A stretch of 64,000 nucleotides of DNA from Colwellia sp. Arc7-D (GTDB taxonomy: Bacteria; Pseudomonadota; Gammaproteobacteria; Enterobacterales; Alteromonadaceae), in NCBI RefSeq assembly GCF_003061515.1, contig NZ_CP028924.1:310001-374000 (forward strand), given 5' to 3'. A model generated the notes under the pieces. That model worked only from the letters and a program-made list of their open reading frames with translations, was not told the DNA's origin and did no database searches. Positions within the stretch are counted from its first letter, which is position 1; the number at the start of each line of letters is the position of its first letter. The position numbers and the translations under genes were made by a program. Positions 18,729-28,396 of the stretch are shown here, piece by piece.

Positions 18729-19208
18729 ATGGCAAACCGTTTTAGTCGTGCAATAGTAAACATTAAAAAACTTCCTAAGTTTAGTCATTCATTTCTGTTG
18801 ACGAAACTCTTTTGTTCGCAAGTAAAATATGCGAACACCTCGAAGGTTCGCATTCTTGATATTCAAACTCAACAAGTGACGATGTTGATGGCAAATCGTA
18901 AACGAGTTCAAAATCATATTGGTGGTGTTCATGCGATTGCTGCGGCACTGCTAGCTGAGTCTGCTACGGGGATCGTTTTTGGTATTAACTTACCTGACAG
19001 ATGCTTACCGTTATTAAAGTCACTGACCATTAATTATCAGCGCAGAATGCAAGGTGATTTAACCGCCGTTGCTGTTATTTCAGATGAACAAATAGCGTTA
19101 CTAACTGAAGAAAAAGGCACTATGGACATTGCAGTAAGTATTACTGATGAGTCAGGTGAACAGCCAATAGAGTGCCTGATGCAATGGGCATGGGTCACTA
19201 AAAAATAA
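18729..19208 (+). CDS. DUF4442 hotdog-fold protein (thioesterase-like)
   Basis: 159 residues, with the sequence KRVQNHIGGVHAIAAALLAE that typifies the DUF4442 branch of the hotdog (PaaI/FabZ-like thioesterase) superfamily; the helix containing HIGGVHA is the usual hot-dog helix with a possible catalytic residue. No signal peptide. The ATG has AAGGG five bases upstream. It is monocistronic, with a terminator at 19258. A FadR-like site in its upstream region suggests acyl-CoA or acyl-ACP metabolism. Substrate unknown. Confidence 0.72.
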   Translation: MANRFSRAIVNIKKLPKFSHSFLLTKLFCSQVKYANTSKVRILDIQTQQVTMLMANRKRVQNHIGGVHAIAAALLAESATGIVFGINLPDRCLPLLKSLTINYQRRMQGDLTAVAVISDEQIALLTEEKGTMDIAVSITDESGEQPIECLMQWAWVTKK

Positions 19209-19257
19209 TAAGTTGATAACTTAGTTATAATCCATAATATGTTGTGTTGTATTGCAT

Positions 19258-19293
19258 AGTAAACGGTTTTAAAAAGAAGTCCGTTTACTTTTA
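19258..19293 (+). terminator. Rho-independent terminator after DUF4442 gene
   Basis: Perfect 9-bp stem AGTAAACGG / CCGTTTACT with a 14-base loop, followed by TTTT. Confidence 0.65.
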
Positions 19294-19468
19294 CTGCATT
19301 AACTTACTTAAAAATACTTTCTCCTATTAGATTAATCGTTGCTAATTAACGTTAAATCCATACACTGTTATATAGCCAAACCATTTCACTATACTGTTAA
19401 TTTATCGAGTTGGTTTGTCTTTATAAACTGCCCATTATGTATTTGACCAATTAGGATAGTCCTCGTTC

Positions 19469-22400
19469 ATGGATTCAACATTACCCTTATATCGCCAACT
19501 TACCAGCCGACTATCTTTATTAATGTTGAGCTTTGCGCTGCTTTTTATTGTTGGATTTTCGCTTTACTATCAATATGAACAAGATTTAACCCAACTTAAA
19601 TATCAACAATTACCTGCAATTGAACAATTTAATCAACGCCAACAACTCCTGATTAAAAATGATCGCTTGCTCAGTGAAATAATCAGCAGTAAATACGCTA
19701 CAACTTTTGCAGACAATTATTTAACTTTGAATGCTAATTTAAAGAAAATATCTGATACAAGTCGAAATAATAGAAGACGGTTAGAACAACTCTTGCAGGA
19801 GTTAAAGTTACAATCTGAAAATGTAACACTGTTGACTGAAAATGAACGACGAAATATCCAACTCAAAGATAATGTCATCATTCAACTAACATTAATTGCT
19901 GACAATTTAGCCTTGTTAATTTCTGAACAATCGGTTGAACAAAAAACATTATTCCGACAAATTAGCGTCGAAAAATCTACGGCTAGAACCGCGATTAATC
20001 GCGCGAAAACATTCAGTCGTCTCATTGCTAGTTTAAAAGTCAATCATGAATTACATCAAAGTTTGATTGATACGTTAGTGATGTTTAACCAGCTTGATTT
20101 GCAATACGATCTAGCTGAGTTTGATTATATTAAACTTAAAGCCCAACGTGAGATAAGTTATTGGCTGGATCATTCTGCCACTTTAGTGTCTAAAACCCCA
20201 CACGAAGAAGCTTTAACAGAACAAATTTTAGTCCTTAATGCCTTGCTATTTAGTGAGCAAAATACTTTGGCAAAATGGCGTGGTCAATTACGTATGGCAA
20301 TTGATTTACAAACTGAATTAGCAAGACAAAAAACCGAACTTAGCCCCTTACTTGATGAAGTGCTTGTCGTTCAGTCGCCTAAATCTTCAATTATAGAACA
20401 ACAGCTAGTGGCTGGATTAGCTATTTTAAAGCTGGATTTAGAGCCAAAATACTATATTGGTGTTATTGCAGGTGTTTTTCTATTTATTGCCATTATTTTT
20501 CTATGTTTACTGATAAGCCTGCGGAGAAAAATCAAACATTTTGGTTGGCAAAGTATAACGGTTGTTGAAGAGCTAGTGACATCAGGTGCGGTATCAACGC
20601 CAATACCAGCGCTTGAGGTTTCGACCATAATTAAAAGTATTAACCAGCTTTCTCAACCTTTACATAGTGAGGCTGACTTTCAGCTCCAACAGCAACAGTT
20701 TCAAGCTCATAATACACTTATGTCGCGTCATACCAGCGATTTTTATTGGCAGTTACCTGTAGCTTCAAAAAAACTTCAGCGAAAATTAAGCGCATTATTA
20801 GCTGGCGAATCTAACGAGAAACATTGGCGTCATTTTTTTAGTCGAATTGATGTTCGCGCTATATTAACAAGCGCTAGAGATGCTAAGAAAAACAAGTGTG
20901 TTGAAAAATTATCTGTCACCAGTAATCTAGGTAAATCGATGCGACTAACACTTGAATATATTGATGGTACTTGGTGTGGCAGTTTGTGTGATACAGAAGA
21001 ATATAGAACGCTAATAGATGAAAATTCACAATTAAAGCAGCAGCTTAAACAGCAGAATCAAACAGACAAACTGGCTATTATTAACAGCAGTGAAGATACC
21101 TTAGCTATCGTAAGTAAAGCTATGGTTCAACGACAAGTTTCTTCTTTAAATCCTGGTAATGAACAGTATGCTTATCAGCCACTAAATCAACTCCTTAGCT
21201 GGAGTGAGCAACAACGAGCCTCAGCACAACTAAGATGTGACGATTATGTTTTAACGTTATCGACCGTCGCATTAGCGAATGAAATACATACCGCATTGGC
21301 AAATGTATGTCTTTGCCAAGCGCAAAATAGTAATCATATTTATGTCGATATGGATGACAACTTAGCCACCTTGGTAACGCTTGAAAGTGAGTTTTTTCAG
21401 GCTATGTTCACGACAATTTGCCAAAAAATGTTCACAGAGCAACAGGGAGTCGATCTTAATGTTGAACTGAAAGTTATTGATGTTAATAGTGCTCAACAAA
21501 TAGTACGCGTTAGCTTTGCGATGAATAATGCGTCACAGATGCCGCAGTTAATAAAAGTAATTGACCAGTTGGCGTTTAATGATGAAGTCAGTGCAGATTA
21601 TGATAACGCTACCGATAACTATTTAAGGGACTTGCAGCTGGTATTTAATGTTGATAACAAAGTATGCCAATCTTTTGATAAGGGAGGTAAGTTCACTTTT
21701 GACATGCCTTTTGCTCTGGCTGAAGGTTTGAGCCAAACAAGTAAAGATAAAACGGTTAAGTTAGCAAAATGTTCGATTTTAGTGATAGCAACTGAAAAAC
21801 CTCATCGTGAAAGGATTTGCCAAGCACTGAGCAAGAGCAAAGCTGTTGTTGAAACCATGCATGACTTGTTATTATTCCAGCGACAACTTAGCATCAAACA
21901 CCTAACTAAAAATTCTGTTGATGTCATTATTTTATCTTCGGAAGTTTATTTATCAGATTACGACTTAATTACACAGCATCTCGCAAGTTTGCCTACTAAA
22001 ATACAGCCCAAAATTTTGGTTATTCAGCCGTTCAATTATCTAACTTTGCAAAGATCTGGATTATTTTCTTTATGTAACCTACCTTGGTTTAGTGAAGCAC
22101 TTGTTGCCAATGTTGAGCAGTTACTCCAGGGCAATAGTCAGATGAATATATTGGTTGAACCTGAAATTTTCTTCCCTTATCGGTTTGAACCAGGCCAAGT
22201 TGAGGTCTTAGTGGGCGTAGAAGAAGCCAATAAAAATCAACCGTTAATTAGAATACTGCATTGGCTTGGTTTAAAGCTTACTTTGGTTTCTCAGCCGGAG
22301 CATCTTGAACGCTTATGGGGAACAGGGCGATTTTTAGTGGTTATCTCTGAATTTACTGACGTTAATGTCGCCATTGATGAAGCCGTAAGCACGTGTCGTG

Positions 22401-23092
22401 GTGTTTTTATTTTAAACTCTAGTGCCAGTAAAAAAGCGACTATTATTGATAAAAACAAGTTACCTAATACGTGGCGTGTTGAGCCCTTAGTGCCAGTGTT
22501 AGATATTCAAAAGCTTACCGCGCAATTATCACCTTGGTTAAAGATGAGTATAGGCACAAATGAAAGTAATACCGTGTTAGCTCAAGTGGAAATAGGTAAA
22601 AAATCACCACTAACAAGTTTGAACGTTAATAAAGTCACGATACCGGTTGAGCAAGAGGTTGGTATTGATGATATTGAGCAATTGTTTGATGTTGAATTAG
22701 ATGACAAACATGAGCATGAACAAGAAAGCAGTTTCACAAAACATGCTTTTGACTTAAATCAATATGCGCAAAATCAAGGTTCTGCCGAGCTAGCTGCTTT
22801 TATGCTAGACGATTATTTAACTGATATTACGGCTGATGCCCAAACGCTTATTGCTGCGATTAATGAAAAAAATTATACATTAGCCAATCAAACGTTATCG
22901 TCGTTAATTAAATTAGCGAAAGTCATTGCCGCTAAGCCTTTAATAGCACAATGTGAAGATCTTACTCTACTAATGAATGAGTATAGTAACGATAGTGAAT
23001 TATCCGTTAAACAACATGAGGCATTGCAAAATCAATTAAATCACCTAAAACCATGTATAGTTGAATTAACCGATTTTGCAGAAGCCATATGA
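19469..23092 (+). CDS. Degenerate hybrid sensor kinase-like membrane protein (pseudo-kinase with two receiver-like and one Hpt-like domain)
   Basis: 1207 residues. TM1 is at about 18-36, a coiled-coil-rich periplasmic region at 37-327 and TM2 at about 328-350. A PAS-like region (about 455-530) leads into a segment shaped like HisKA-HATPase (about 540-760, ending GGKFTFDMPF), but no HE-P phospho-acceptor motif and no N, G1 or G2 box can be found. Two receiver-like segments follow (about 765-890, ILVIATEKPHRERI ... VDVIILSSEVY; and 910-1010), without the phospho-Asp. A C-terminal Hpt-like helix bundle (1110-1207) has SSLIKLAKVIAAKPL where Hpt domains have H-x-L-K-G: the His is Ser1144. So this looks like a BarA-type tripartite kinase with every catalytic residue gone. 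The following gene overlaps it by four bases. Confidence 0.6.
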   Translation: MDSTLPLYRQLTSRLSLLMLSFALLFIVGFSLYYQYEQDLTQLKYQQLPAIEQFNQRQQLLIKNDRLLSEIISSKYATTFADNYLTLNANLKKISDTSRNNRRRLEQLLQELKLQSENVTLLTENERRNIQLKDNVIIQLTLIADNLALLISEQSVEQKTLFRQISVEKSTARTAINRAKTFSRLIASLKVNHELHQSLIDTLVMFNQLDLQYDLAEFDYIKLKAQREISYWLDHSATLVSKTPHEEALTEQILVLNALLFSEQNTLAKWRGQLRMAIDLQTELARQKTELSPLLDEVLVVQSPKSSIIEQQLVAGLAILKLDLEPKYYIGVIAGVFLFIAIIFLCLLISLRRKIKHFGWQSITVVEELVTSGAVSTPIPALEVSTIIKSINQLSQPLHSEADFQLQQQQFQAHNTLMSRHTSDFYWQLPVASKKLQRKLSALLAGESNEKHWRHFFSRIDVRAILTSARDAKKNKCVEKLSVTSNLGKSMRLTLEYIDGTWCGSLCDTEEYRTLIDENSQLKQQLKQQNQTDKLAIINSSEDTLAIVSKAMVQRQVSSLNPGNEQYAYQPLNQLLSWSEQQRASAQLRCDDYVLTLSTVALANEIHTALANVCLCQAQNSNHIYVDMDDNLATLVTLESEFFQAMFTTICQKMFTEQQGVDLNVELKVIDVNSAQQIVRVSFAMNNASQMPQLIKVIDQLAFNDEVSADYDNATDNYLRDLQLVFNVDNKVCQSFDKGGKFTFDMPFALAEGLSQTSKDKTVKLAKCSILVIATEKPHRERICQALSKSKAVVETMHDLLLFQRQLSIKHLTKNSVDVIILSSEVYLSDYDLITQHLASLPTKIQPKILVIQPFNYLTLQRSGLFSLCNLPWFSEALVANVEQLLQGNSQMNILVEPEIFFPYRFEPGQVEVLVGVEEANKNQPLIRILHWLGLKLTLVSQPEHLERLWGTGRFLVVISEFTDVNVAIDEAVSTCRGVFILNSSASKKATIIDKNKLPNTWRVEPLVPVLDIQKLTAQLSPWLKMSIGTNESNTVLAQVEIGKKSPLTSLNVNKVTIPVEQEVGIDDIEQLFDVELDDKHEHEQESSFTKHAFDLNQYAQNQGSAELAAFMLDDYLTDITADAQTLIAAINEKNYTLANQTLSSLIKLAKVIAAKPLIAQCEDLTLLMNEYSNDSELSVKQHEALQNQLNHLKPCIVELTDFAEAI

Positions 23093-23286
23093 ATATAAAA
23101 TACCATCAGTCAACAGAGCCGGTTGCTAGCCCTTGTGTTCGTAATTGTTGTTTGAATCAGCAAGATGTTTGTTTAGGTTGCTTTCGCCATATAGATGAAA
23201 TTATGGCTTGGGGTAAACTCGATACTAACGCAAAGAAAAACGTACTTAACTTATGCGAGCAACGTCAGCAGCAGATAAAAAAATAG
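23089..23286 (+). CDS. DUF1289 family small cysteine-rich protein
   Basis: 65 residues with the DUF1289 signature: CVRNCCLN ... VCLGCFRHIDEIMAWG, i.e. paired cysteines likely to bind a metal, followed by an E-I-x-x-W helix. The ATG overlaps the stop region of the pseudo-kinase gene (ATGA), so translation is coupled. Members of this family (YdhL-like) are found across Proteobacteria without an agreed function. It sits between two signalling genes, 30 bases upstream of the receiver-TPR gene. Confidence 0.85.
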   Translation: MNIKYHQSTEPVASPCVRNCCLNQQDVCLGCFRHIDEIMAWGKLDTNAKKNVLNLCEQRQQQIKK

Positions 23287-23316
23287 CGTGCTAGGTCAAT
23301 AGCCAGTAGGTATAAA

Positions 23317-24966
23317 ATGGAAGAAGTCGATAAAAATACATTAGCGCAACTTGATCAACTCAATGTTTTGATTATAGACGACAATTTACTTGTTCATAGC
23401 ATTTTGAAAGAGAGCTTATTCGCTTTAGGTATTAAAGAAGTGCGTTGCGCACAAAATGCCTACTACGGACTTAGGTTGTGCGATGAAATGTTTTTTCATA
23501 TTGTAATTTGCGCCTTTAATGTTAAAAGTGACAAAGACGGATTTCATTTATTAGAAGAATTAAAGTTTAAAGGCCATGTTACTAAAACTACGGTTTTAAT
23601 CTTTCTTAGTACGGAAACGAATGAGTCATTAGTTAACTCTATTATTGAATTGCAACCAGATGACTTCTGGACGAAGCCACTGGCTATAAAAAAAGTACGC
23701 AGCCGTTTTATTGCCCTATTAAAGGTGAAGCAAGTGTTGTTCAATATTAACAATGCTATAGATAAAAAGTCTTATTCCAAAGCACTCTATTTTGCCGATC
23801 GCCACCTACAAAATGAAAAGCTCGCATTTTACCATCCTAATATTAACCGCATTAAAGGCGAGTCATACCTAGCTTTGCGTGAATTTGAAGAAGCAGAGAA
23901 ATTTTATTTTCAACTCTTTAAACAATATAAATACTCTTGGGTCTATTTGGGTTACGCCAAAGCTTTATTAAAGCAAGGGCGCTTAGAAGAAATTAGCGAT
24001 ATGTTAAAAACCTTAATTGATAAACCTGACACACGCTTTGGTGCCCACGATATGATGGCACAGTACTTCATAGAACAAGAAGACTACGAGCAAGCGTATG
24101 AAGAAATTAAAAAAGCCATGGCGCTGGCTCCTCGAAATATAGAACGTAATAAAAAATCATGGGATTTAGCACGCTTAACGCATGATCATAAAGGCCAGTA
24201 TGTCGCTACTAAAAACATTGCACAACAAGCGAAAAACTCTATTCATGACTCACCTGAGCTACTACTTAATGTTATTAGAGCAAGCATTGACCTGGCGTGT
24301 GCAACCCCTGATGAAAGCACTAATGAGTTACTGCAGCAAACCGAGCGTTATATTAGGCAATTTGAACATGATCTTCACGATGCCAACCACTTTAAACAAC
24401 AACTCATTGTAGTAAAAGCCAGATTGCACAATGTTCGAAATGAACGAGAAAAAGCGACTAAGTTGGTTGATAACCATATGTCACTTATGCCAACTAGCAT
24501 AGTAGAAGATAACTTAGATCGCGTGAAAGTTTTACATGAACTCGGTATGCGTGAAGATGCTATTGATTTGCTTGCTGCTATAAATAATCAAATTGCCGGA
24601 GACTCGTTAAACAGCCAAGTTGTTCGACGTTATATTGCGCAAGAAAGCGAACAACGTGAAGAAATACACTTTACGGCTAAAGAACTAAATAGCATGGCCG
24701 TAGAGCACTTTCAGAAAAATCGATTATTACCAGCACTTGAGGCAATAAAACAAGCATTGAAGCTTAGTCCAAAGAATATAAAACTATTATTTAGTCAGTT
24801 AAAAATAATGATCAAAATTACCCAAGAAGACCAAGATACAGAGGAACTCCGGGAAGGAGCAGAAAAGATTATTGCTGAGCTGCAACACCATAAACTTGAA
24901 GGGAAAAGCCTGGTTACGTTTGAAGATTTAATGTTGAAATGGCAAAAAGTAACCAGCAAAGATTAA
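23317..24966 (+). CDS. Receiver-TPR protein lacking the phospho-acceptor Asp
   Basis: 549 residues. The N-terminal receiver fold (about 14-130) keeps the acidic pair D21-D22 and Lys120 (DDFWTKP), but the phosphorylation position in FHIVICAFNVKSDKDG is Ala66 (codon GCC at 23512) rather than Asp. The rest is a series of TPR-type helical repeats (about 150-290 and 430-520, e.g. ALREFEEAEKFYFQLFKQY). There is no output enzyme or DNA-binding domain, so it is a scaffold-like protein. It is third in a compact unit with the pseudo-kinase and DUF1289 genes. The family of TPR-containing regulators is widespread in Alteromonadales and Vibrio. Confidence 0.8.
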   Translation: MEEVDKNTLAQLDQLNVLIIDDNLLVHSILKESLFALGIKEVRCAQNAYYGLRLCDEMFFHIVICAFNVKSDKDGFHLLEELKFKGHVTKTTVLIFLSTETNESLVNSIIELQPDDFWTKPLAIKKVRSRFIALLKVKQVLFNINNAIDKKSYSKALYFADRHLQNEKLAFYHPNINRIKGESYLALREFEEAEKFYFQLFKQYKYSWVYLGYAKALLKQGRLEEISDMLKTLIDKPDTRFGAHDMMAQYFIEQEDYEQAYEEIKKAMALAPRNIERNKKSWDLARLTHDHKGQYVATKNIAQQAKNSIHDSPELLLNVIRASIDLACATPDESTNELLQQTERYIRQFEHDLHDANHFKQQLIVVKARLHNVRNEREKATKLVDNHMSLMPTSIVEDNLDRVKVLHELGMREDAIDLLAAINNQIAGDSLNSQVVRRYIAQESEQREEIHFTAKELNSMAVEHFQKNRLLPALEAIKQALKLSPKNIKLLFSQLKIMIKITQEDQDTEELREGAEKIIAELQHHKLEGKSLVTFEDLMLKWQKVTSKD

Positions 24967-25007
24967 TGACTTCTTACTTAACCAAACTTTACATAATATT
25001 AATATCA

Positions 25008-26153
25008 CTAAGCGTCGCGTGGCATGCCTTTTTCAACCGAGCGAATCAACCGTGCCGTTAGACGTAAGTTTTTATCTTGAACTAGCGCTTTTTGCTTTAA
25101 TGCTTGTTGTGCTAATGCCCATTCAATGTGTTCTGCAACCATAGCCTCAGCATTTGCCAGTGCAGCGGTTAAGGCATTTACATTGTTCTGAGAAAAGTCA
25201 GCGTTACCAAGTGCAACGGCTATATTACGTTGCCAGGATTGAAAACCAATACGTCGTATAGGTGAGCCCTCTGTTTTACTTAGAAAGGTCGCCTCGTTCC
25301 AAGCAAATAAAGTTAATAAGTCGATATTGTCTAAATTTTGTCGAGGCTTAAAATCGTCTTCACTACCCAGTTTGGCAAATTTGTTCCATGGGCAAATTAA
25401 TTGGCAATCATCACAGCCATAAATTCTATTACCAATTAATGGTCGAAACTCTTCAGGAATAGCTTCTCGTAGCTCTATAGTAAGATAAGATATGCAACGC
25501 CTAGCATCAACAACGTAAGGCTCAACTATCGCTTGAGTAGGGCAAATTTTAATACATGCTACACAGGTTCCACAGTTATTCTCTGCTTTAGTATCGGTAA
25601 TTAAGGGTATATCAACCAAAAGCTCGCCGAGAAAAAACCACGAACCTGCTTGTTTGTTGATCAGCAACGAGTGTTTACCAACCCAGCCTAAGCCCGCTTT
25701 TTCAGCTAAAGGTCTTTCTAATATTGGGGCGGAATCAACAAAAGGACGATAATTAAAGTTTTCACAATGAGCTTCAATTTTTTCGCCTAATTGCTTAAGG
25801 CGTTTACGCATTAATTTATGGTAATCTCGACCTAGGGCATAACGACTAATATAAGCGTGCTCTTTACTCTTTAAAATACGAGCAAACTTAGCATCAGTAG
25901 GTAAGTAATCCATACGTACGCTGATAACATTAAGTGTACCTTCTACCAACTCTTTTGCCCTAGCGCGCATTAAACCATGACGCGCCATATAATCCATGTT
26001 GCCATGATAATTATTTTCTAACCACTGCGTTAAAGCAGCTTCATGCTCAGACAAGTCAACATCGCTAATGCCCACCTGTGAAAAGCCGAGCGCTTCGCCC
26101 CAAAGTTTAATTTTTTCGGTTAATGTTTGATAATTAATAACAGATGTTGTCAT
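25008..26153 (-). CDS. queG: Epoxyqueuosine reductase QueG
   Basis: 381 residues. It shows the two 4Fe-4S motifs CGTCVACIKICP and CDDCQLICPWN, the cobalamin-binding region (RYALGRDYHKLMRKRL, DSAPILERPLAEKAGLGWVGKH) and a C-terminal HEAT-like segment (GSPIRRIGFQSWQRNIAVALG). It carries out the last step of queuosine synthesis, reducing epoxyqueuosine at tRNA position 34. It is divergent from tsaE as in E. coli, though the nnr gene usually between them is missing. Confidence 0.94.
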   Translation of the reverse strand: MTTSVINYQTLTEKIKLWGEALGFSQVGISDVDLSEHEAALTQWLENNYHGNMDYMARHGLMRARAKELVEGTLNVISVRMDYLPTDAKFARILKSKEHAYISRYALGRDYHKLMRKRLKQLGEKIEAHCENFNYRPFVDSAPILERPLAEKAGLGWVGKHSLLINKQAGSWFFLGELLVDIPLITDTKAENNCGTCVACIKICPTQAIVEPYVVDARRCISYLTIELREAIPEEFRPLIGNRIYGCDDCQLICPWNKFAKLGSEDDFKPRQNLDNIDLLTLFAWNEATFLSKTEGSPIRRIGFQSWQRNIAVALGNADFSQNNVNALTAALANAEAMVAEHIEWALAQQALKQKALVQDKNLRLTARLIRSVEKGMPRDA

Positions 26154-26514
26154 GGCTGCAGAATATTAAAAAAATTTAGGTGATATTGAAAGTGTGACAG
26201 ATTAACACATCGCGCTTATAAGATTAATTTAAGTGAGCTTTAGTGCTAAAAATATGAAGATAAAATAGCAAACAAATCATATAAAGTTAATGATTTCGCG
26301 ATCAGGGCTTTTAGAATTGAGTGTGTAAGCATTAAATCAATCCATATTTTCTCCAAGGTCACAAAGGTGTGACTGTATTCACAGCGATACAGCTGATATT
26401 ATTACCAACACTGATGGCTACATGCTGACAAAAACGTGAGTTATAGTGCCTAAATTGACCTGCTAATTAATGGTAATTGTGCAGTAGATAAGATACTTTA
26501 TATCTCATAACAAA
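26154..26514. other. 361-bp intergenic region between queG and tsaE
   Basis: No ORF with a credible start was found, and no remnant of nnr was recognised. It contains a strong CRP-type site (26368-26383) overlapping a second dyad, GTCACA-AAGG-TGTGAC (26358-26373). The rest is AT-rich with no terminator. Confidence 0.5.
26368..26383. promoter_or_regulatory. crp box: CRP (cAMP receptor protein) binding site
   Basis: TGTGA-CTGTAT-TCACA matches both half-sites of the CRP consensus exactly with the correct 6-bp spacer. It lies 132-147 bases upstream of tsaE and about 215 bases upstream of queG. Confidence 0.7.
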
Positions 26515-27003
26515 ATGATGAATAATATAGTGACAAAACAAACGTTTATATTAGCCGATGAATTGGCGACAATTGCTTTAGGTAAACAACTCGCTGATAT
26601 TGTAAAAATAGAGCTTAAACAAGGTATTATTGTTTTTTTAAATGGTGATCTTGGCGCAGGAAAAACCACATTAACGCGTGGCTTTGTGCAAGGAATGGGA
26701 CATGTTGGTAATGTTAAAAGCCCAACATACACCTTAGTTGAACCTTATGATTTGCAAGATTGGCAAGTTTACCACTTTGATTTATACCGTTTAGCTGACG
26801 CTGAAGAGTTAGAGTACATGGGTATTCGAGATTACTTTAGTAGCCATTGTTGTAGTTTTATTGAGTGGCCTGAAAAAGGTCAAGGTATGCTGCCAAAAGC
26901 TGACATGACTATTGATTTAGCTTATCTTGATGAGCAACGTCAAGTGTCACTACAAGCCAATACGCCATTAGGTGAATTACTGTTATCATTTTTGGTAAAA
27001 TAA
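26515..27003 (+). CDS. tsaE: tRNA t6A threonylcarbamoyladenosine biosynthesis ATPase TsaE
   Basis: 162 residues with the P-loop GDLGAGKTTLTRGF and the family segments SPTYTLVEPY, YHFDLYRL and FIEWPEKG. With TsaB, TsaC and TsaD it makes the t6A modification of ANN-decoding tRNAs. Two consecutive ATG codons (26515, 26518) are possible starts and there is no strong Shine-Dalgarno. It is the first gene of the run tsaE-amiB-mutL-miaA-hfq-hflXKC. Confidence 0.93.
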   Translation: MMNNIVTKQTFILADELATIALGKQLADIVKIELKQGIIVFLNGDLGAGKTTLTRGFVQGMGHVGNVKSPTYTLVEPYDLQDWQVYHFDLYRLADAEELEYMGIRDYFSSHCCSFIEWPEKGQGMLPKADMTIDLAYLDEQRQVSLQANTPLGELLLSFLVK

Positions 27004-27069
27004 AACACTTTTAATGCATTGGTTTCAACAGCATTAGAATTTAAGCAGATACACGAAGGAATAGATTCG

Positions 27070-28389
27070 ATGCACTTAAGCAGTATTGTAAAAAAATTAA
27101 CCGCTGTATTCATGCTTTGGCTTGTTTATGCAACGACGGTTAACGCAAACAACAGTATTGAAAGTGTACGAATATGGCCTGCGCCAGAAAATACTCGTAT
27201 TGTTTTTGATCTGAGCAATAAACCTGACTTTAAATATTTTTCATTAAAATCCCCACAACGCTTAGTTATCGACTTTAAAAATAGTACAAATAATGCTGAA
27301 TTAATGTCAGCCATTAAAGCGGATCGCCGAGTCCAGAAAATTCGCACCAGTCGTTCAAAAGAAAAAGGCACTACCCGATTAGTATTGGAATTAGCTGAAG
27401 ACTACAGAGTGTCGGTATTTCCATTAGCGCCAGCAGGGCAGTACAGTGACCGCTTAGTTATTGATCTTTATGACAAGAATAGCCAACCGATTGCTACATA
27501 CGATAACAGCAAAGGTAAACGCGATATTGTTATTGCTATTGTTGCTGGTCATGGCGGTGAAGACCCCGGTTCAATAGGCGCTTCAGGTACTTATGAGAAG
27601 CATGTCACCCTAAAAATAGCGCAAAAACTTGCTCATTTGATCAATAAAAAGCAAGGGCTAAAAGCGGTGATGATCCGCAGCGGCGATTATTATGTTGATC
27701 ATAACCGTAAAACTGAACTCGCGAGAAAGTCAAAAGCGGATTTACTTATCTCCATTCATGCTGATGCATTTACCTCATCAAAACCTAACGGCGCTTCAGT
27801 GTTAGTTCAAGCAACGCGTCGTGCTGATTCTGAATTTGCTCGTTGGATTCAAAACAGAGAAAAAAATTCAGAGTTACTCGGCGGTGCAGGAGAAACCATT
27901 AGAAGTACCAAAGATAATAACTTAGCCATTGCCCTTGGCGATATGAAAAAAGAATACACTATGGCCAGTAGCTATGATTTTGCTGAGCATGTGGTTAAAC
28001 AGTTAAAAAAAGTAACCAAATTACACAAGCATAAGCCTGAACGCTTAAGTTTAGCGGTGTTAAAGTCTTCTGATATTCCGTCTGTACTCATCGAAACTGG
28101 CTTTATTTCTAATCATCAAGAAGAAAGACGGTTGAATAACAGTAGTCATCAGCAAAAGCTAGCTAATGCGATATATATTGCTGTTGATGATTATTTTTCT
28201 CGCAACCCTCCTGACGGCACATTAATGGCGGCAACACGTGTTCGTGAACACAAAGTGAGTCGTGGTGAATCGCTTTCTGTTGTTGCACAACGCTACAAAG
28301 TTTCTATCAGACAATTAAAATCTGCCAATAACCTCAAATCAAATGTCGTTAGAATTGGCCAAACACTCAAAATACCACAGGCAGACTAA
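27070..28389 (+). CDS. amiB: N-acetylmuramoyl-L-alanine amidase AmiB
   Basis: About 439 residues. Signal peptide ([22 protein letters not shown]), AMIN domain (about 25-135) for septal targeting, Amidase_3 zinc domain with [17 protein letters not shown] and [10 protein letters not shown], and a C-terminal LysM repeat ([16 protein letters not shown]). It splits septal peptidoglycan during division. The ATG at 27070 is preferred: GAAGGA lies nine bases upstream and the signal peptide begins directly; the longer frame back to a TTG at 27019 has no ribosome site. The gene order with tsaE and mutL supports AmiB. Confidence 0.93.
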   Translation: MHLSSIVKKLTAVFMLWLVYATTVNANNSIESVRIWPAPENTRIVFDLSNKPDFKYFSLKSPQRLVIDFKNSTNNAELMSAIKADRRVQKIRTSRSKEKGTTRLVLELAEDYRVSVFPLAPAGQYSDRLVIDLYDKNSQPIATYDNSKGKRDIVIAIVAGHGGEDPGSIGASGTYEKHVTLKIAQKLAHLINKKQGLKAVMIRSGDYYVDHNRKTELARKSKADLLISIHADAFTSSKPNGASVLVQATRRADSEFARWIQNREKNSELLGGAGETIRSTKDNNLAIALGDMKKEYTMASSYDFAEHVVKQLKKVTKLHKHKPERLSLAVLKSSDIPSVLIETGFISNHQEERRLNNSSHQQKLANAIYIAVDDYFSRNPPDGTLMAATRVREHKVSRGESLSVVAQRYKVSIRQLKSANNLKSNVVRIGQTLKIPQAD

Positions 28390-28396
28390 CGCTCGT

